Position numbers and translations under genes: made by a program. Below the pieces are notes generated by a model. That model ran no database searches and had not been told where the DNA came from. It saw nothing but the letters and a program-made list of their open reading frames with translations. Positions 25,083 to 33,948 of a stretch of DNA of 64,000 nt are shown here, piece by piece. Within the stretch, counting starts at the first letter, position 1. Every line of letters starts with the position of its first letter. The DNA is from Aureimonas ureilytica DSM 18598 = NBRC 106430 (GTDB lineage Bacteria; Pseudomonadota; Alphaproteobacteria; Rhizobiales; Rhizobiaceae), in assembly GCF_000382705.1 (NCBI RefSeq), contig NZ_ARQE01000004.1, positions 94,197-158,196 of the forward strand, read 5' to 3'.

Positions 25083-26618
25083 TCAATCGTTCTTGTCGGG
25101 CGCCGTGAAGGGGCGCACGTTGGATGGCTTCTCCTCGCGCGCGACCGGCTCGGACGGCAGGTCGATCGCCCCCTCGCCATGGCGAAGCCGCGTCGCGCGC
25201 TTCAGGCTTTCGTTCTGCCGCTGCAGCGCGGAGCGACTTTCGCGGGCGATGTCGAGCGCACCTTGGGCAAGTGTGCGTTCGGCGCGCTCGTTCTGCAACT
25301 CCTCGATCAAACGACGGTTAGCGACCTCGAGCGCCATGCGCTCCTGCTCGAAGCGGAGCGTCAGCGCCTCGACGCGGTCCGACAGGTTGGCCGCGCGCGC
25401 ATTGACGCTTTCGAGCGAGGCGTCCTTGGCCGCCAGCGCCTTCACCAGCATGTCGCAGCGCGCTTCCATCTCGTTGCGGCCCTTGTCGGCCTCCCCGAGC
25501 ATGGTGGACAGGCGCCCATTGTCAGCGCGCAGGCTCTCGACGCGGCGCTCCAGGGTGATGCGGTCGGCGGAGGCTTCCTTCACCGCGCGGTCGGCCGAGC
25601 GCACGGTTTCCTCGCGCTCGCGCAACTGGTTGCGCACCTGCACGAGAATCTGATCGGTGGCCGCCAGCCGGGCGGTCAGCGTCTCGATCTTCATGGTGGA
25701 ATTGGCGCGCTCGGTCTTCAGCGCGCCGAGATCGGCCTCGTGCTGGGCGACGCTGCGCTGGCGCGCGGCCTGTTCGGAGGCGAGCTGCGTTTCCAGCGTG
25801 GAGATGGTCTGGAGATTCTGATCGACCTGCTGCTCGATCTCGCTCAGCCGGCCATAGAGGCCGACGAGCTCGGCCGATTGTTCCTCGGCCAGAAGCTGCA
25901 GGCGGCGGTTCTCCCCGTCGAGAATCTGCCGCTTCTCCTCGGTTTCGGCGAGCATCCGCTCGGCCTCGTTGAGGGCCTGCTCCGAAATCTGCGCTTCGGC
26001 GCGCAGCGTCTTCACTTCGAGCGACAGCGACTGGTTCTGCTCGACCTCGGCGAGGAGCTGGCGCTCCAGCGCATTGGCATGCGAGGTGCGCTCGCGCAGC
26101 GACAGGCGCTGCTCGTCCATCAGCGTCTCGTTCTCGCGCAGCGTCGCTTCGAGACGGCCGACGCGGCCCGAGGCGGCGTTGAGATCGGCGAGCGCCTGCG
26201 AATTGCGGCTGAGAAGATCGTCCACCTCGCGGCGAAGCGACTGGTTGCCGTCGACTTCCTGCGACAGGAGCGCTTCGAGCTCCAGAACCCGCGCCTTGGT
26301 CTGCGACAGTTCGCCGGCGATCGTCTCGATCGGCGCGATCAGAAGCGAGAAGTCGTCGGTCAGGGTGCGCAGCTCGCCGAGGCGCTCCGACATCTCGCCG
26401 ATCCGCACCCGCAGCATCTCGTTGCGCTGGCCGATGCCGTCGAGGGGCGGCAGGACGCTTGCCGCGGGTTTGGTCTCCACGGGGGGCGCTCTCCAAACGG
26501 GCGGGGCCGGCGGTTGTGCCTGCGGCGGGGCCGGCGCCCGCGCTTCGCCTTCCACGGCGCCGACCGTGTCCGGTCGATGTCCGCCGAGCCGGAACAGGAA
26601 GGACAAAGGTGACGTCAT
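25083..26618 (-). CDS. Large coiled-coil protein, first gene of operon
   Basis: A 511-residue protein. A short N-terminus (MTSPLSFLFRLGG) and a Pro/Ala-rich segment (about 14-60) precede more than 400 residues of almost unbroken heptad-type coiled coil (from NEMLRVRIGEMSERLGELRT to about residue 480), ending in NVRPFTAPDKND. The composition is like filament-forming or chromosome-segregation-type coiled coils, and automated annotation may call such proteins SMC-like, but no Walker motifs are present. The ATG at 26616-26618 is chosen; a GTG at 26646-26648 would add ten residues. It heads a three-gene coiled-coil operon. A cytoskeletal or polar scaffold role is only a guess. Confidence 0.82.
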   Translation of the reverse strand: MTSPLSFLFRLGGHRPDTVGAVEGEARAPAPPQAQPPAPPVWRAPPVETKPAASVLPPLDGIGQRNEMLRVRIGEMSERLGELRTLTDDFSLLIAPIETIAGELSQTKARVLELEALLSQEVDGNQSLRREVDDLLSRNSQALADLNAASGRVGRLEATLRENETLMDEQRLSLRERTSHANALERQLLAEVEQNQSLSLEVKTLRAEAQISEQALNEAERMLAETEEKRQILDGENRRLQLLAEEQSAELVGLYGRLSEIEQQVDQNLQTISTLETQLASEQAARQRSVAQHEADLGALKTERANSTMKIETLTARLAATDQILVQVRNQLREREETVRSADRAVKEASADRITLERRVESLRADNGRLSTMLGEADKGRNEMEARCDMLVKALAAKDASLESVNARAANLSDRVEALTLRFEQERMALEVANRRLIEELQNERAERTLAQGALDIARESRSALQRQNESLKRATRLRHGEGAIDLPSEPVAREEKPSNVRPFTAPDKND

Positions 26619-26819
26619 GGAACGGGACCCCGGAGGCAGCGGCTTCACGCTCTGTCTTGACGCCTCGGGGGCGGGGACGCAATTGGATTAAGATTTCCGA
26701 AACGAAGTTTTCCTCAAATTGTCGTTTTGAAACCTCACTCATTCGTCACCCGAACGACGATGTTCCGCCGCGTTATCACGCGGAAATGATGGCGCGAACC
26801 CGAGTCCCGAGGCCGTTCA

Positions 26820-26844
26820 GGAACCGTTCAGGTCCGACCTTGTT
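26820..26844 (+). promoter_or_regulatory. Possible EcfG-type general-stress promoter
   Basis: GGAAC (26820-26824) and TGTT (26841-26844) are separated by 16 bases, 36 bp before the BA14K start. This resembles the alphaproteobacterial EcfG promoter (GGAAC, 16-17 bases, CGTT) with one mismatch in the -10 part. It is inferred from motif resemblance only. Confidence 0.35.
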
Positions 26845-26879
26845 TTTAAGGAACTCGAACAATCCAGCCGGAGTGAATC

Positions 26880-27383
26880 ATGCGCATCGCAAGAATGCTC
26901 GGGGGTAAGGTCTTGGCCGTCGCCATTGCGCTGACGATGCTGCCCGCCGCCCTCCCGGCCAATGTCCCGCTCGTGGGCGGCAGCGCCGCCAAGGCCGATC
27001 CCTATTGGGGCGGCCATGGCCGACACCATTACCGTGGCGGCGGCTATTATCGCGGCGGGCCCGGCTATTACGGCGGTCCTCGCTACTATGGCGGCCCTCG
27101 TTATTATGGCGGCCAGCGCTATTACGGCGGCCCGCGCCATTATCGCCGCCACAACAATGGCGGCGCGGCCGTCGCGGGCGCGATTCTCGGCCTCGGCGTC
27201 GGTGCGGCCATCGCCAGCGCCAACCAGCCGCGCTACGTCGCGCCGCGCTATGCCGCGCCGAGCTACGGTCTGCGTCCGTGGACGCCGGAATGGTACCGCT
27301 ATTGCTCGAACCGCTACCGCTCGTTCGACGCGCGTTCGGGCACGTTCCAGCCCTATAACGGCCCGCGCCAGATGTGCCGCTGA
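26880..27383 (+). CDS. BA14K family exported protein, Gly/Tyr-rich
   Basis: A 167-residue exported protein. A signal peptide (about 1-39, with the hydrophobic stretch VAIALTMLPAALP) is followed by a repeat-rich section (about 42-88) built of YYGGPR units. A small hydrophobic segment (AAVAGAILGLGVGAAIASA, about 97-115) precedes the diagnostic BA14K end WYRYCSNRYRSFDARSGTFQ with a final C-R. The founding member in Brucella is an immunoreactive surface protein with lectin-like activity. The ATG follows GGAGTGAATC. A second BA14K gene lies 130 bp downstream. Confidence 0.9.
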   Translation: MRIARMLGGKVLAVAIALTMLPAALPANVPLVGGSAAKADPYWGGHGRHHYRGGGYYRGGPGYYGGPRYYGGPRYYGGQRYYGGPRHYRRHNNGGAAVAGAILGLGVGAAIASANQPRYVAPRYAAPSYGLRPWTPEWYRYCSNRYRSFDARSGTFQPYNGPRQMCR

Positions 27384-27402
27384 GCGGCATCCAACGACAT
27401 GA

Positions 27403-27441
27403 GAACGGCCGCGCCCTGCTCCGGGCGCGGCCGTTCTTCGT
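27403..27441 (+). terminator. Intrinsic terminator after the first BA14K gene
   Basis: GAACGGCCGCGCCC and GGGCGCGGCCGTTC form a perfect 14-bp stem with a six-base loop, followed by TTCGTT. The T-run is weak but the stem is very strong and lies 20 bp after the stop codon. Confidence 0.75.
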
Positions 27442-27513
27442 TGGAGGAACCGCCGAGCCCCGCGCCGCATTTCCCTTTCACAAGGTTGACGCAAGGGCTG
27501 GGGAGGCGGCGAC

Positions 27514-28005
27514 ATGAAGACGCAGTGGGGACTGAAGCTGGCGGCGGTGGCGCTTTTCGGAGCGATTGCGGGATCGATCGGCCTGCCGGCGCAGGCCTCG
27601 GCCGGCGAGTTCGTCGGGCTCGATCCCTATAACCGCCCGGTCTATGCGCGCGACGCGCGCTTCCCCATCGTGCCGAGCATCGTCACCGGCCCTCATTATC
27701 GCAAGACGGTCGGCCAGTTCGGCGGCCCTGCGGTGGCCGGCCCGCTCTACTACGCGACGCCCGCGCCCCCGGTGCCCGGCTTCTATCGTCCCGACCCCCT
27801 CGTGGAAGCGGGCGCGACGCTCGCCTTCGACCAGAACGCCGCGCTCGCCCGCGCCGAAACCGTGCGGCGGATCGAGCGCGGGAGCGCCCGCCCCGCGCCC
27901 TTCAGCGGCGAATGGTATCGCTATTGCGAAACGCGCTACCGCTCCTTCGACCGCGAAACCGGAACCTTCCAGCCGAACGCAGGCCCGCGCCGCCTCTGCC
28001 GCTGA
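27514..28005 (+). CDS. BA14K family exported protein (second copy)
   Basis: A 163-residue protein with a signal peptide (about 1-30, ending AQASA) and the BA14K C-terminus (EWYRYCETRYRSFDRETGTF, then QPNAGPRRLCR). It lacks the YYGGPR repeats of the upstream paralogue; its middle is Pro- and Ala-rich with NRPVYARDARFPIVPS. The start follows GGGGAGGCGGCGAC. The two genes are separated by a strong terminator, so they are probably transcribed separately. The shared 30-residue end and adjacency suggest an old duplication. Confidence 0.85.
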   Translation: MKTQWGLKLAAVALFGAIAGSIGLPAQASAGEFVGLDPYNRPVYARDARFPIVPSIVTGPHYRKTVGQFGGPAVAGPLYYATPAPPVPGFYRPDPLVEAGATLAFDQNAALARAETVRRIERGSARPAPFSGEWYRYCETRYRSFDRETGTFQPNAGPRRLCR

Positions 28006-28021
28006 CGGCCAGCGTCCCCTG

Positions 28022-29851
28022 TCAAAGCGGCAAAGGACGGGTCGCGAGGTCGAGCCAGCGGCGATCCTCCTCGCTGTCGAGGCGCGGGCCGATCCGGGCC
28101 GCGACCTCGGCATGGTAGCCATTCAGCCATTCGATCTCGCCCGGCTCCAGAAGCGAGCGCACCACGAGGCGGCGGTCGATCGGCACGAAGGTCAGCGTTT
28201 CGAACCCATGCATCGGCAGGTCGCCGCCCTCGATCGGCGCGGCCTCCAGCGTGAGAAGCAGGTTCTCGATGCGGATGCCGAAGGCCCCTTCCCGATAATA
28301 GCCGGGCTCGTCGGACAGGATCATGCCGGGCTCCAGGACCGCCATGCCCCGGCGCGAGATGGATTGCGGCCCCTCGTGAACCGCCAGGAACGAGCCGATT
28401 CCATGGCCCGTGCCATGCGCGAAATCGCAGCCCGCGCGCCAGAGCGCGATGCGCGCGAGCGGGTCGAGATCAACCCCGCGCGTGCCCTTGGGAAAGCGGG
28501 CCGTGGCGATGGCGATCATGCCCTTGAGCACCAGCGTGAATTTCCGGCGCGCCTCGTCCGGCACCACGCCGACCGCCACGGTGCGGGTGATATCGGTGGT
28601 GCCGTCCTGATATTGCGCGCCGGAATCAATCAGGAAAATCTCGCCGTCACTGATCGTGCGGTTGGAAGCGCGGTTGACCCGGTAGTGCGGCAGCGCCGCG
28701 TTGGGGCCGGCGGCCGAGATCGTGTCGAAGGAAAGATCGCGCAGCGGCATCCCGTCGCGCTCGCCGAACTCCGCGCGGATGGCTTCGAGCTTCTGCGCGG
28801 CGTCGATCTCGGTGATCGTGCCGGCGGGCTGGCGGTCGAGCCAGGACAGGAAGGCGACCATCGCCGCCCCATCGCGCAGATGCGCGCGGCGCGAGCCCTC
28901 GATCTCGACCGGGTTCTTGCGGGCGCGCGGCAGCCGGGCGGGGTCTTCCTTCTCCACCACGCGGCCGCCTGCCTCCGCGACGATCCGCGCCAGCCGCTCC
29001 GCTGCGAGGGCCGGATCGAGCATTACCGCCTTGTCGCGCGCGAAATCCGCGAGCTGCAGTTCCAACTGATCCGGCGCCTCGATCTCGACGAGATCGGACA
29101 GATAGGCGCGCGCCTCGGCGTCGAGCTTGCCCGCGTCGATGAAGAGGGTTGGCCGCCCCTCGTTCGGCACCAGCGCGAAGGACAAGGGCAGCGGCGTGTG
29201 GGCGACGTCGCCGCCGCGAATGTTGAAGACCCAGGCGACCGAACTCGGATCGGTCAGCACCACCGCATCGGCCTTGGCGACGTCGAGCGCCTTGCGGAGG
29301 ATCGCGAGCTTCTCGGCCGCCTCGACGCCGGCATAGGCGACGGGCTGGAGAGTGACGCGGCCCTTCGGCGCACTCGGCCGCGACTGCCAGATGCGATCCA
29401 CCGGATTGTGCGGGAGAGGCACGAGCGCGCCGCCCGCCGCCTCCATGGCCTTGGAGAGCGCCTTCACCTCGGCGATCGTGTGCAGCCAGGGGTCGACGCC
29501 GATGCGAAGGCCCTTGGCGTGCTCGCCGAGATAGGTGGCGAGCGGCGTGTCTACCGAGCTTTCCGGCGCGAACACGGCGCCGTCGATCTGCGCGCGCGCC
29601 TGCACCGTGTAGCGCCCGTCCACGAAGAGGGCGGCGCTGCCCGGCAGCACCAGCGCGGTGCCGGCCGAGCCGGTGAAGCCGGTCATCCAGCGCAAGCGGT
29701 CGGCGGAAGGCGGGATGTATTCGCCCTGGTGCTCGTCGGCGCGCGGGATCACGAATCCGTCGACGCCCGCTTCGCGAAGCGCGGCCCGCAGGCGCTCGAC
29801 CCGCGAGGCCGTTTCAGTGGCGTCGGACGTGTCGTCGAAATCCTGGAACAT
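28022..29851 (-). CDS. pepP: Xaa-Pro aminopeptidase (M24B family)
   Basis: Cytoplasmic metallopeptidase that removes the N-terminal residue from peptides with proline in second position. The product has 609 residues, the long three-domain form also seen in eukaryotic APP1. Two creatinase-like N-terminal domains (about 14-150 and 165-310) precede the pita-bread catalytic domain. Metal ligands are visible as the two aspartates in FLIDSGAQYQDGTTDITRT, the histidine in FAHGTGHGIG, and the glutamates in SDEPGYY and RIENLLLT. The ATG at 29849-29851 (MFQDFDDTSD) is used; the 90 bases of open frame before it look non-coding. Divergent from the beta-oxidation genes. Confidence 0.92.
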   Translation of the reverse strand: MFQDFDDTSDATETASRVERLRAALREAGVDGFVIPRADEHQGEYIPPSADRLRWMTGFTGSAGTALVLPGSAALFVDGRYTVQARAQIDGAVFAPESSVDTPLATYLGEHAKGLRIGVDPWLHTIAEVKALSKAMEAAGGALVPLPHNPVDRIWQSRPSAPKGRVTLQPVAYAGVEAAEKLAILRKALDVAKADAVVLTDPSSVAWVFNIRGGDVAHTPLPLSFALVPNEGRPTLFIDAGKLDAEARAYLSDLVEIEAPDQLELQLADFARDKAVMLDPALAAERLARIVAEAGGRVVEKEDPARLPRARKNPVEIEGSRRAHLRDGAAMVAFLSWLDRQPAGTITEIDAAQKLEAIRAEFGERDGMPLRDLSFDTISAAGPNAALPHYRVNRASNRTISDGEIFLIDSGAQYQDGTTDITRTVAVGVVPDEARRKFTLVLKGMIAIATARFPKGTRGVDLDPLARIALWRAGCDFAHGTGHGIGSFLAVHEGPQSISRRGMAVLEPGMILSDEPGYYREGAFGIRIENLLLTLEAAPIEGGDLPMHGFETLTFVPIDRRLVVRSLLEPGEIEWLNGYHAEVAARIGPRLDSEEDRRWLDLATRPLPL

Positions 29852-29967
29852 GGCGGCCTTCCCCGGTTCAGGGCAACGCGGCGCCGGGAGGCGCCCTGCC
29901 CCGTTTCCCCCGTCTGTTTCAAATCCCCTGGCCGGGCTCAAGCGAAAAAAGGATCGCCGGCGGGCGC

Positions 29968-29996
29968 TTGCGCGGATCGCGGAGGCTGGCTATGTT
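29968..29996 (+). promoter_or_regulatory. Probable promoter of the acyl-CoA dehydrogenase operon
   Basis: TTGCGC (29968-29973) and TATGTT (29991-29996) are 17 bases apart, a good match to a housekeeping promoter. The predicted start, about 30003, falls inside the inverted repeat at 30002-30021. Confidence 0.55.
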
Positions 29997-30001
29997 CGAT
30001 C

Positions 30002-30021
30002 TTACGTTTACGCAAACGTCA
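30002..30021 (+). promoter_or_regulatory. Inverted repeat, candidate repressor operator
   Basis: TTACGTTT, four bases, then AAACGTCA: seven of eight arm positions are complementary. It lies directly after the -10 box and covers the predicted transcription start of the acyl-CoA dehydrogenase gene, where a bound repressor would block transcription. ACGT-centred repeats of this kind occur upstream of fatty-acid and branched-chain acyl-CoA degradation genes under MerR- or TetR-type regulators; the regulator here is not identified. Confidence 0.5.
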
Positions 30022-30048
30022 AAGTTGCTCTACCGGGGAGGGTTCGCG

Positions 30049-31845
30049 ATGCCGGTCTACCAGGCGCCCGTGGCCGATACGCTGTTCGTGCTCAATGATC
30101 TCTTGGGAATGGAGCGGCACAGCAACCTGCCCGCTTTCGCCGAAGCCTCGCCCGACATCGTGGAAGCCGTGCTCGGCGAAGCCGGGCGCTTCGCGCAGGA
30201 GGTGTTCTTTCCGCTGAACCAGTCGGGCGACCGCGAGGGCTGCCACCGCGCCGACGACGGTTCGGTGACGACGCCGAAGGGATTCCGCGAAGCCTACCAG
30301 CAGTTCCGCGAGGCGGGCTGGGGCGGGCTTTCGATCGACGCCGCCTATGGCGGCCAGGGCCTGCCGCATACGGTCGCGGCCGCCGTCAACGAATATCTCT
30401 CCTCCGCCAACATGGCCTTCGCCATGTATCCGGGCCTCACGCGCGGCGCGATCGCGGCGCTCGAACTGCACGGCACGGACGAGCAGAAGCAGCTTTATCT
30501 GCCCAAGATGGTCGAGGGCATCTGGACCGGCACGATGAACCTGACGGAGCCCCATTGCGGCACCGATCTCGGCCTCCTGCGCACCAAGGCCGTGCCTCAG
30601 GGCGACGGCTCCTACCAGATCACCGGGCAGAAGATCTTCATCTCGGCCGGCGAGCACGACCTCTCCGACAACATCATCCATCTCGTTCTCGCCCGCATCG
30701 AGGGCGCGCCGGAAGGCGTGAAGGGCATTTCGCTCTTCGTGGTGCCGAAGTTCCTGCCCGACGCGTCCGGCCAGCCCGGCGCGCGCAACGCGCTCTCCTG
30801 CGGCTCGATCGAGGAGAAGATGGGCATCCACGCCAACGCCACCTGCGTCATGAACTACGACGGGGCGACGGGCTGGCTGGTTGGCGAGGCCGACAAGGGC
30901 CTGCGCGCCATGTTCACCATGATGAACGAGGCGCGGCTCGGCGTCGGCGTTCAGGGGCTCGCGGTGTCCGAGGTCGCCTATCAGAACGCTGTCGCCTATG
31001 CCCGCGAGCGCCTTCAGGGCCGCTCGCTCTCCGGCACCAAGGCGCCCGACAAGCGTGCCGATCCGATCATCGTGCACCCGGACGTGCGCCGGATGCTGAT
31101 GACGATCCGCGCCGTCAACGAAGCCGGCCGCGCGCTGATCCTCTCGACCGCGCTGAAGGGCGATCTCTTCCATCTCAGCGAAGACGCCAAGGAGCGCGAG
31201 GCCGCCGACGACTGGCTCGGCCTGATGACGCCCGTGATCAAGGGCGTTCTCACTGACAAGGGCTTCGAGAACGCCGTGATGGCGCAGCAGATCTTCGGCG
31301 GCCATGGCTATATCGCCGAATGGGGCATGGAGCAGTATGTGCGCGACGCGCGCATCGCGCAGATCTACGAGGGCGCCAACGGCATCCAGGCGCTCGATCT
31401 CGTCGGCCGCAAGCTGGCGCTGAACAACGGCCGGGCGGTGCAGAGCTTCTTTGCCGAAGTCGGCGCCTTCTGCGAGACGCACCGCGCCGACGAGCGCATG
31501 GCGCCCTTCACCAAGGGCCTGAAGAAGGGCCTGAACGACCTGCAGGCGGCGACGCTCTGGCTGATGGGCAACGCCATGGGCAAGCCCGACAATGCCGGCG
31601 CGGCCTCGACCGACTACATGCACCTGTTCGGCCTCGTGGCGCTCGGCTACATGTGGGGGCAGATGGCGAAGGTGGCGTCCGACAAGCTCAGCGAGGGAGG
31701 AGCCGTGAACGCGGAGTTCCTGGAAGCCAAGCTCGTGACGGCGCGCTTCTTCATGGACCGCCTGATGCCGGAAACCGCCGCGCATCTTGCCCGCATCTCG
31801 TCGGGCTCCACCTCGACCATGGCGCTGGATGCCGGCGCTTTCTGA
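30049..31845 (+). CDS. Acyl-CoA dehydrogenase, long DmdC/FadE-like form
   Basis: FAD enzyme that oxidises an acyl-CoA to the 2-enoyl-CoA, passing electrons to ETF. The 598 residues match the long subgroup with an extra C-terminal acyl-CoA dehydrogenase domain, to which DmdC and several FadE proteins belong. Seen: the N-terminal MPVYQAPVADTLFVLNDLL typical of this subgroup, the FAD-binding MNLTEPHCGTDLGLLRTKA, the catalytic-region QIFGGHGYIAEWGMEQ and RDARIAQIYEGANGIQALD, in which the EG pair fits the usual catalytic glutamate. The ATG at 30049 follows GGGGAGGG. The thiolase gene follows at 46 bp. Chain-length specificity cannot be inferred. Confidence 0.93.
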   Translation: MPVYQAPVADTLFVLNDLLGMERHSNLPAFAEASPDIVEAVLGEAGRFAQEVFFPLNQSGDREGCHRADDGSVTTPKGFREAYQQFREAGWGGLSIDAAYGGQGLPHTVAAAVNEYLSSANMAFAMYPGLTRGAIAALELHGTDEQKQLYLPKMVEGIWTGTMNLTEPHCGTDLGLLRTKAVPQGDGSYQITGQKIFISAGEHDLSDNIIHLVLARIEGAPEGVKGISLFVVPKFLPDASGQPGARNALSCGSIEEKMGIHANATCVMNYDGATGWLVGEADKGLRAMFTMMNEARLGVGVQGLAVSEVAYQNAVAYARERLQGRSLSGTKAPDKRADPIIVHPDVRRMLMTIRAVNEAGRALILSTALKGDLFHLSEDAKEREAADDWLGLMTPVIKGVLTDKGFENAVMAQQIFGGHGYIAEWGMEQYVRDARIAQIYEGANGIQALDLVGRKLALNNGRAVQSFFAEVGAFCETHRADERMAPFTKGLKKGLNDLQAATLWLMGNAMGKPDNAGAASTDYMHLFGLVALGYMWGQMAKVASDKLSEGGAVNAEFLEAKLVTARFFMDRLMPETAAHLARISSGSTSTMALDAGAF

Positions 31846-31891
31846 CCCGTCCACCCGAACCGCCCCGGCCACGATCCGAAGAGAGCCTGAG

Positions 31892-33100
31892 ATGACCGAA
31901 GCTTATATCTACGATCATGTCCGCACGCCGCGCGGCCGAGGCAAGAAGGACGGCTCCCTCCACGAGGTGCCCGCCGTTCGCCTCGCCGCCCGCGTCCTGG
32001 AATCGCTGCGCGAGCGCAACGGGCTCGACACGGCCAAGGTGGACGACATCATCTTCGGCTGCGTCGATCCGGTCGGCGAAGCCGGCTCGGTGATCCCCAA
32101 GGCTGCCGCCTTCGAGGCGGGCTACGATTTCGCCGCGCCCGGCATGCAGATCTCGCGCTTCTGCGCGTCCGGCCTCGACGCGGTGAATCTCGGCGCGTCC
32201 AAGATCGCCTTCGGCGCCGACGACATCGTGATCGCCGGCGGCGTGGAATCCATGTCGCGCGTCGGCATGGGCATGTCGGGCGGCGCCTGGATCATGGACC
32301 CGTCCGTCGGCATTCCCGCCTATTTCATGCCGCAGGGCATTTCGGCCGATCTGATCGCCACGAAATACGGCTTCTCGCGCGACGACGTGGACGCCTATGC
32401 CGTGGAATCGCAGCGCCGCGCGGCGGAAGCCTGGGGCGACGGGCGCTTCGCCAAATCCGTCGTCCCCGTGCGCGACCAGAACGGGCTCGTGATCCTCGAC
32501 CGCGACGAGCACATGCGCCCGTCCACGGACATGCAGTCGCTCGGCAGCCTCAACGCCTCCTTCGCCATGCATGGCGAAATGGGCGGCTACGATGCGGTGG
32601 CGATCCAGGCGCATCCCGAGCTGGAAAGCGTGACCCATGTTCACCACGCCGGCAACTCGTCGGGGATCGTGGACGGCGCGGGCGCGGTGCTTCTCGGCTC
32701 CAAGCGGGCGGGCGAAACGCTCGGCCTGAAGCCGCGCGCGCGCATCCGCTCCTTCGCCAATATCGGCTCCGACCCCGCCCTGATGCTGACCGGGCCGGTG
32801 GACGTGACGAAGAAGCTTCTGGAGCGCTCCGGCATGGCGCTGTCGGATATCGACCTCTTCGAGCTGAACGAGGCCTTCGCGGCCGTGGTGCTGCGCTATC
32901 TTCAGGCCTTCGAGATCGATCCGGCCGTGATGAACGTCAATGGCGGCGCCATCGCCATGGGCCATCCGCTCGGCGCGACCGGCGCGATGATCCTCGGCAC
33001 GGTGCTGGACGAGCTGGAGCGTCAGGACAAGCAGACCGCGCTCGTCACGCTCTGCATCGGCGCCGGCATGGGCACGGCCACCGTCATCGAACGCGTCTGA
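31892..33100 (+). CDS. fadA: Acetyl-CoA C-acyltransferase (3-ketoacyl-CoA thiolase)
   Basis: Cleaves 3-ketoacyl-CoA to acetyl-CoA and a shortened acyl-CoA in the last step of beta-oxidation; 402 residues. Seen: the acylated cysteine Cys91 in [12 protein letters not shown], the NEAFA motif near 327, the catalytic histidine in [14 protein letters not shown] near 357, and the second cysteine in [10 protein letters not shown] near 388. The ATG at 31892 follows GAGAGCCTGAG. It is cotranscribed with the acyl-CoA dehydrogenase. The name fadA is used for role; a PaaJ/PcaF-type function is less likely given fadB nearby. Confidence 0.92.
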   Translation: MTEAYIYDHVRTPRGRGKKDGSLHEVPAVRLAARVLESLRERNGLDTAKVDDIIFGCVDPVGEAGSVIPKAAAFEAGYDFAAPGMQISRFCASGLDAVNLGASKIAFGADDIVIAGGVESMSRVGMGMSGGAWIMDPSVGIPAYFMPQGISADLIATKYGFSRDDVDAYAVESQRRAAEAWGDGRFAKSVVPVRDQNGLVILDRDEHMRPSTDMQSLGSLNASFAMHGEMGGYDAVAIQAHPELESVTHVHHAGNSSGIVDGAGAVLLGSKRAGETLGLKPRARIRSFANIGSDPALMLTGPVDVTKKLLERSGMALSDIDLFELNEAFAAVVLRYLQAFEIDPAVMNVNGGAIAMGHPLGATGAMILGTVLDELERQDKQTALVTLCIGAGMGTATVIERV

Positions 33101-33159
33101 GGCGGGCGAGCGTGACCGCCCCTCGCCTCCTCCCGCGCCCGGCCGAACGCGTCAGGCGT

Positions 33160-33948
33160 TCAGCAGACCTGGATGCCGAGTTCGGCGGCCATGGCGTGGG
33201 CGCTGGTGAGGTTGAGATGCGGCAGGGCCTCGAAGGCGGGACGGGCGAAGTAATAGCCCTGGAAGAGATGGATGCCAGCGACCTGCAGGATCGTGAACTC
33301 GGCTTCCGTCTCGACGCCTTCGGCGAGAACCTCGATGCCGAGCGCCCGGGCGGCCGTGGCGATCGAGGCGACCACGACCTGCCGCGGATAGCTCGCGTCG
33401 ATGCCGCGCACGAGCTTCATGTCGAGCTTGATGAGGTCGGGCTGGAAATCCACGAGAAGCCCGAGCCCGGCAAAGCCCGCCCCGAAATCGTCCAGCGCGG
33501 TGATGAAGCCCTGCCGGCGATATTCGGAGAGGATGCGCTGGAGATGGCCGGTGTCGACGATCTCCTCGTTCTCGGTGAACTCGAACATCAGGGCGCCGAG
33601 CGGGAAGTCGTGGCGGCGCGCGGCCAGAAGCGTCGCGCGCAGGCAGGCCGCCGGCTCATAGACGGCGTTGGGCAGGAAGTTGATCGACAGGCGAAGATCG
33701 TCGCCGCGCGGGAAGAGGCGGGAGGCGAGCTCGATCGCCTTCACGCGGCAGCGCTGGTCGAAGCGGTATTTCTGCTCGGCGCGAACCTGCGACAGGATGC
33801 TGTAGGCCCCCTCGCCGCCCAGGCCCCGGATCAGCGCCTCGTAGCCCCAGACCCGGTTCTCGCGCAGATCGTAGATCGGCTGAAAGGCCATGGAAAAGTC
33901 GAAGTCGAGCGCCTCGCCCGACCGGCATCCTTCGCATTCGACGCTCAT
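33160..33948 (-). CDS. EAL-domain cyclic-di-GMP phosphodiesterase
   Basis: A 262-residue protein that is essentially a stand-alone EAL domain, expected to hydrolyse cyclic di-GMP in the cytoplasm. All signature residues are present: ExLxR as EALIR at 37-41, the asparagine in SINFLPN, the glutamate in FEFTEN, DDFGAGFAGL, the lysine in IKLDMKL, the EGVET loop-6 motif and the glutamine in FQGYYFARP. It therefore looks catalytically competent. The N-terminus has a CxxC pair (VECEGC, residues 3-8) that could bind a metal. It lies in reverse orientation between the thiolase and fadB-like genes. Confidence 0.9.
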   Translation of the reverse strand: MSVECEGCRSGEALDFDFSMAFQPIYDLRENRVWGYEALIRGLGGEGAYSILSQVRAEQKYRFDQRCRVKAIELASRLFPRGDDLRLSINFLPNAVYEPAACLRATLLAARRHDFPLGALMFEFTENEEIVDTGHLQRILSEYRRQGFITALDDFGAGFAGLGLLVDFQPDLIKLDMKLVRGIDASYPRQVVVASIATAARALGIEVLAEGVETEAEFTILQVAGIHLFQGYYFARPAFEALPHLNLTSAHAMAAELGIQVC

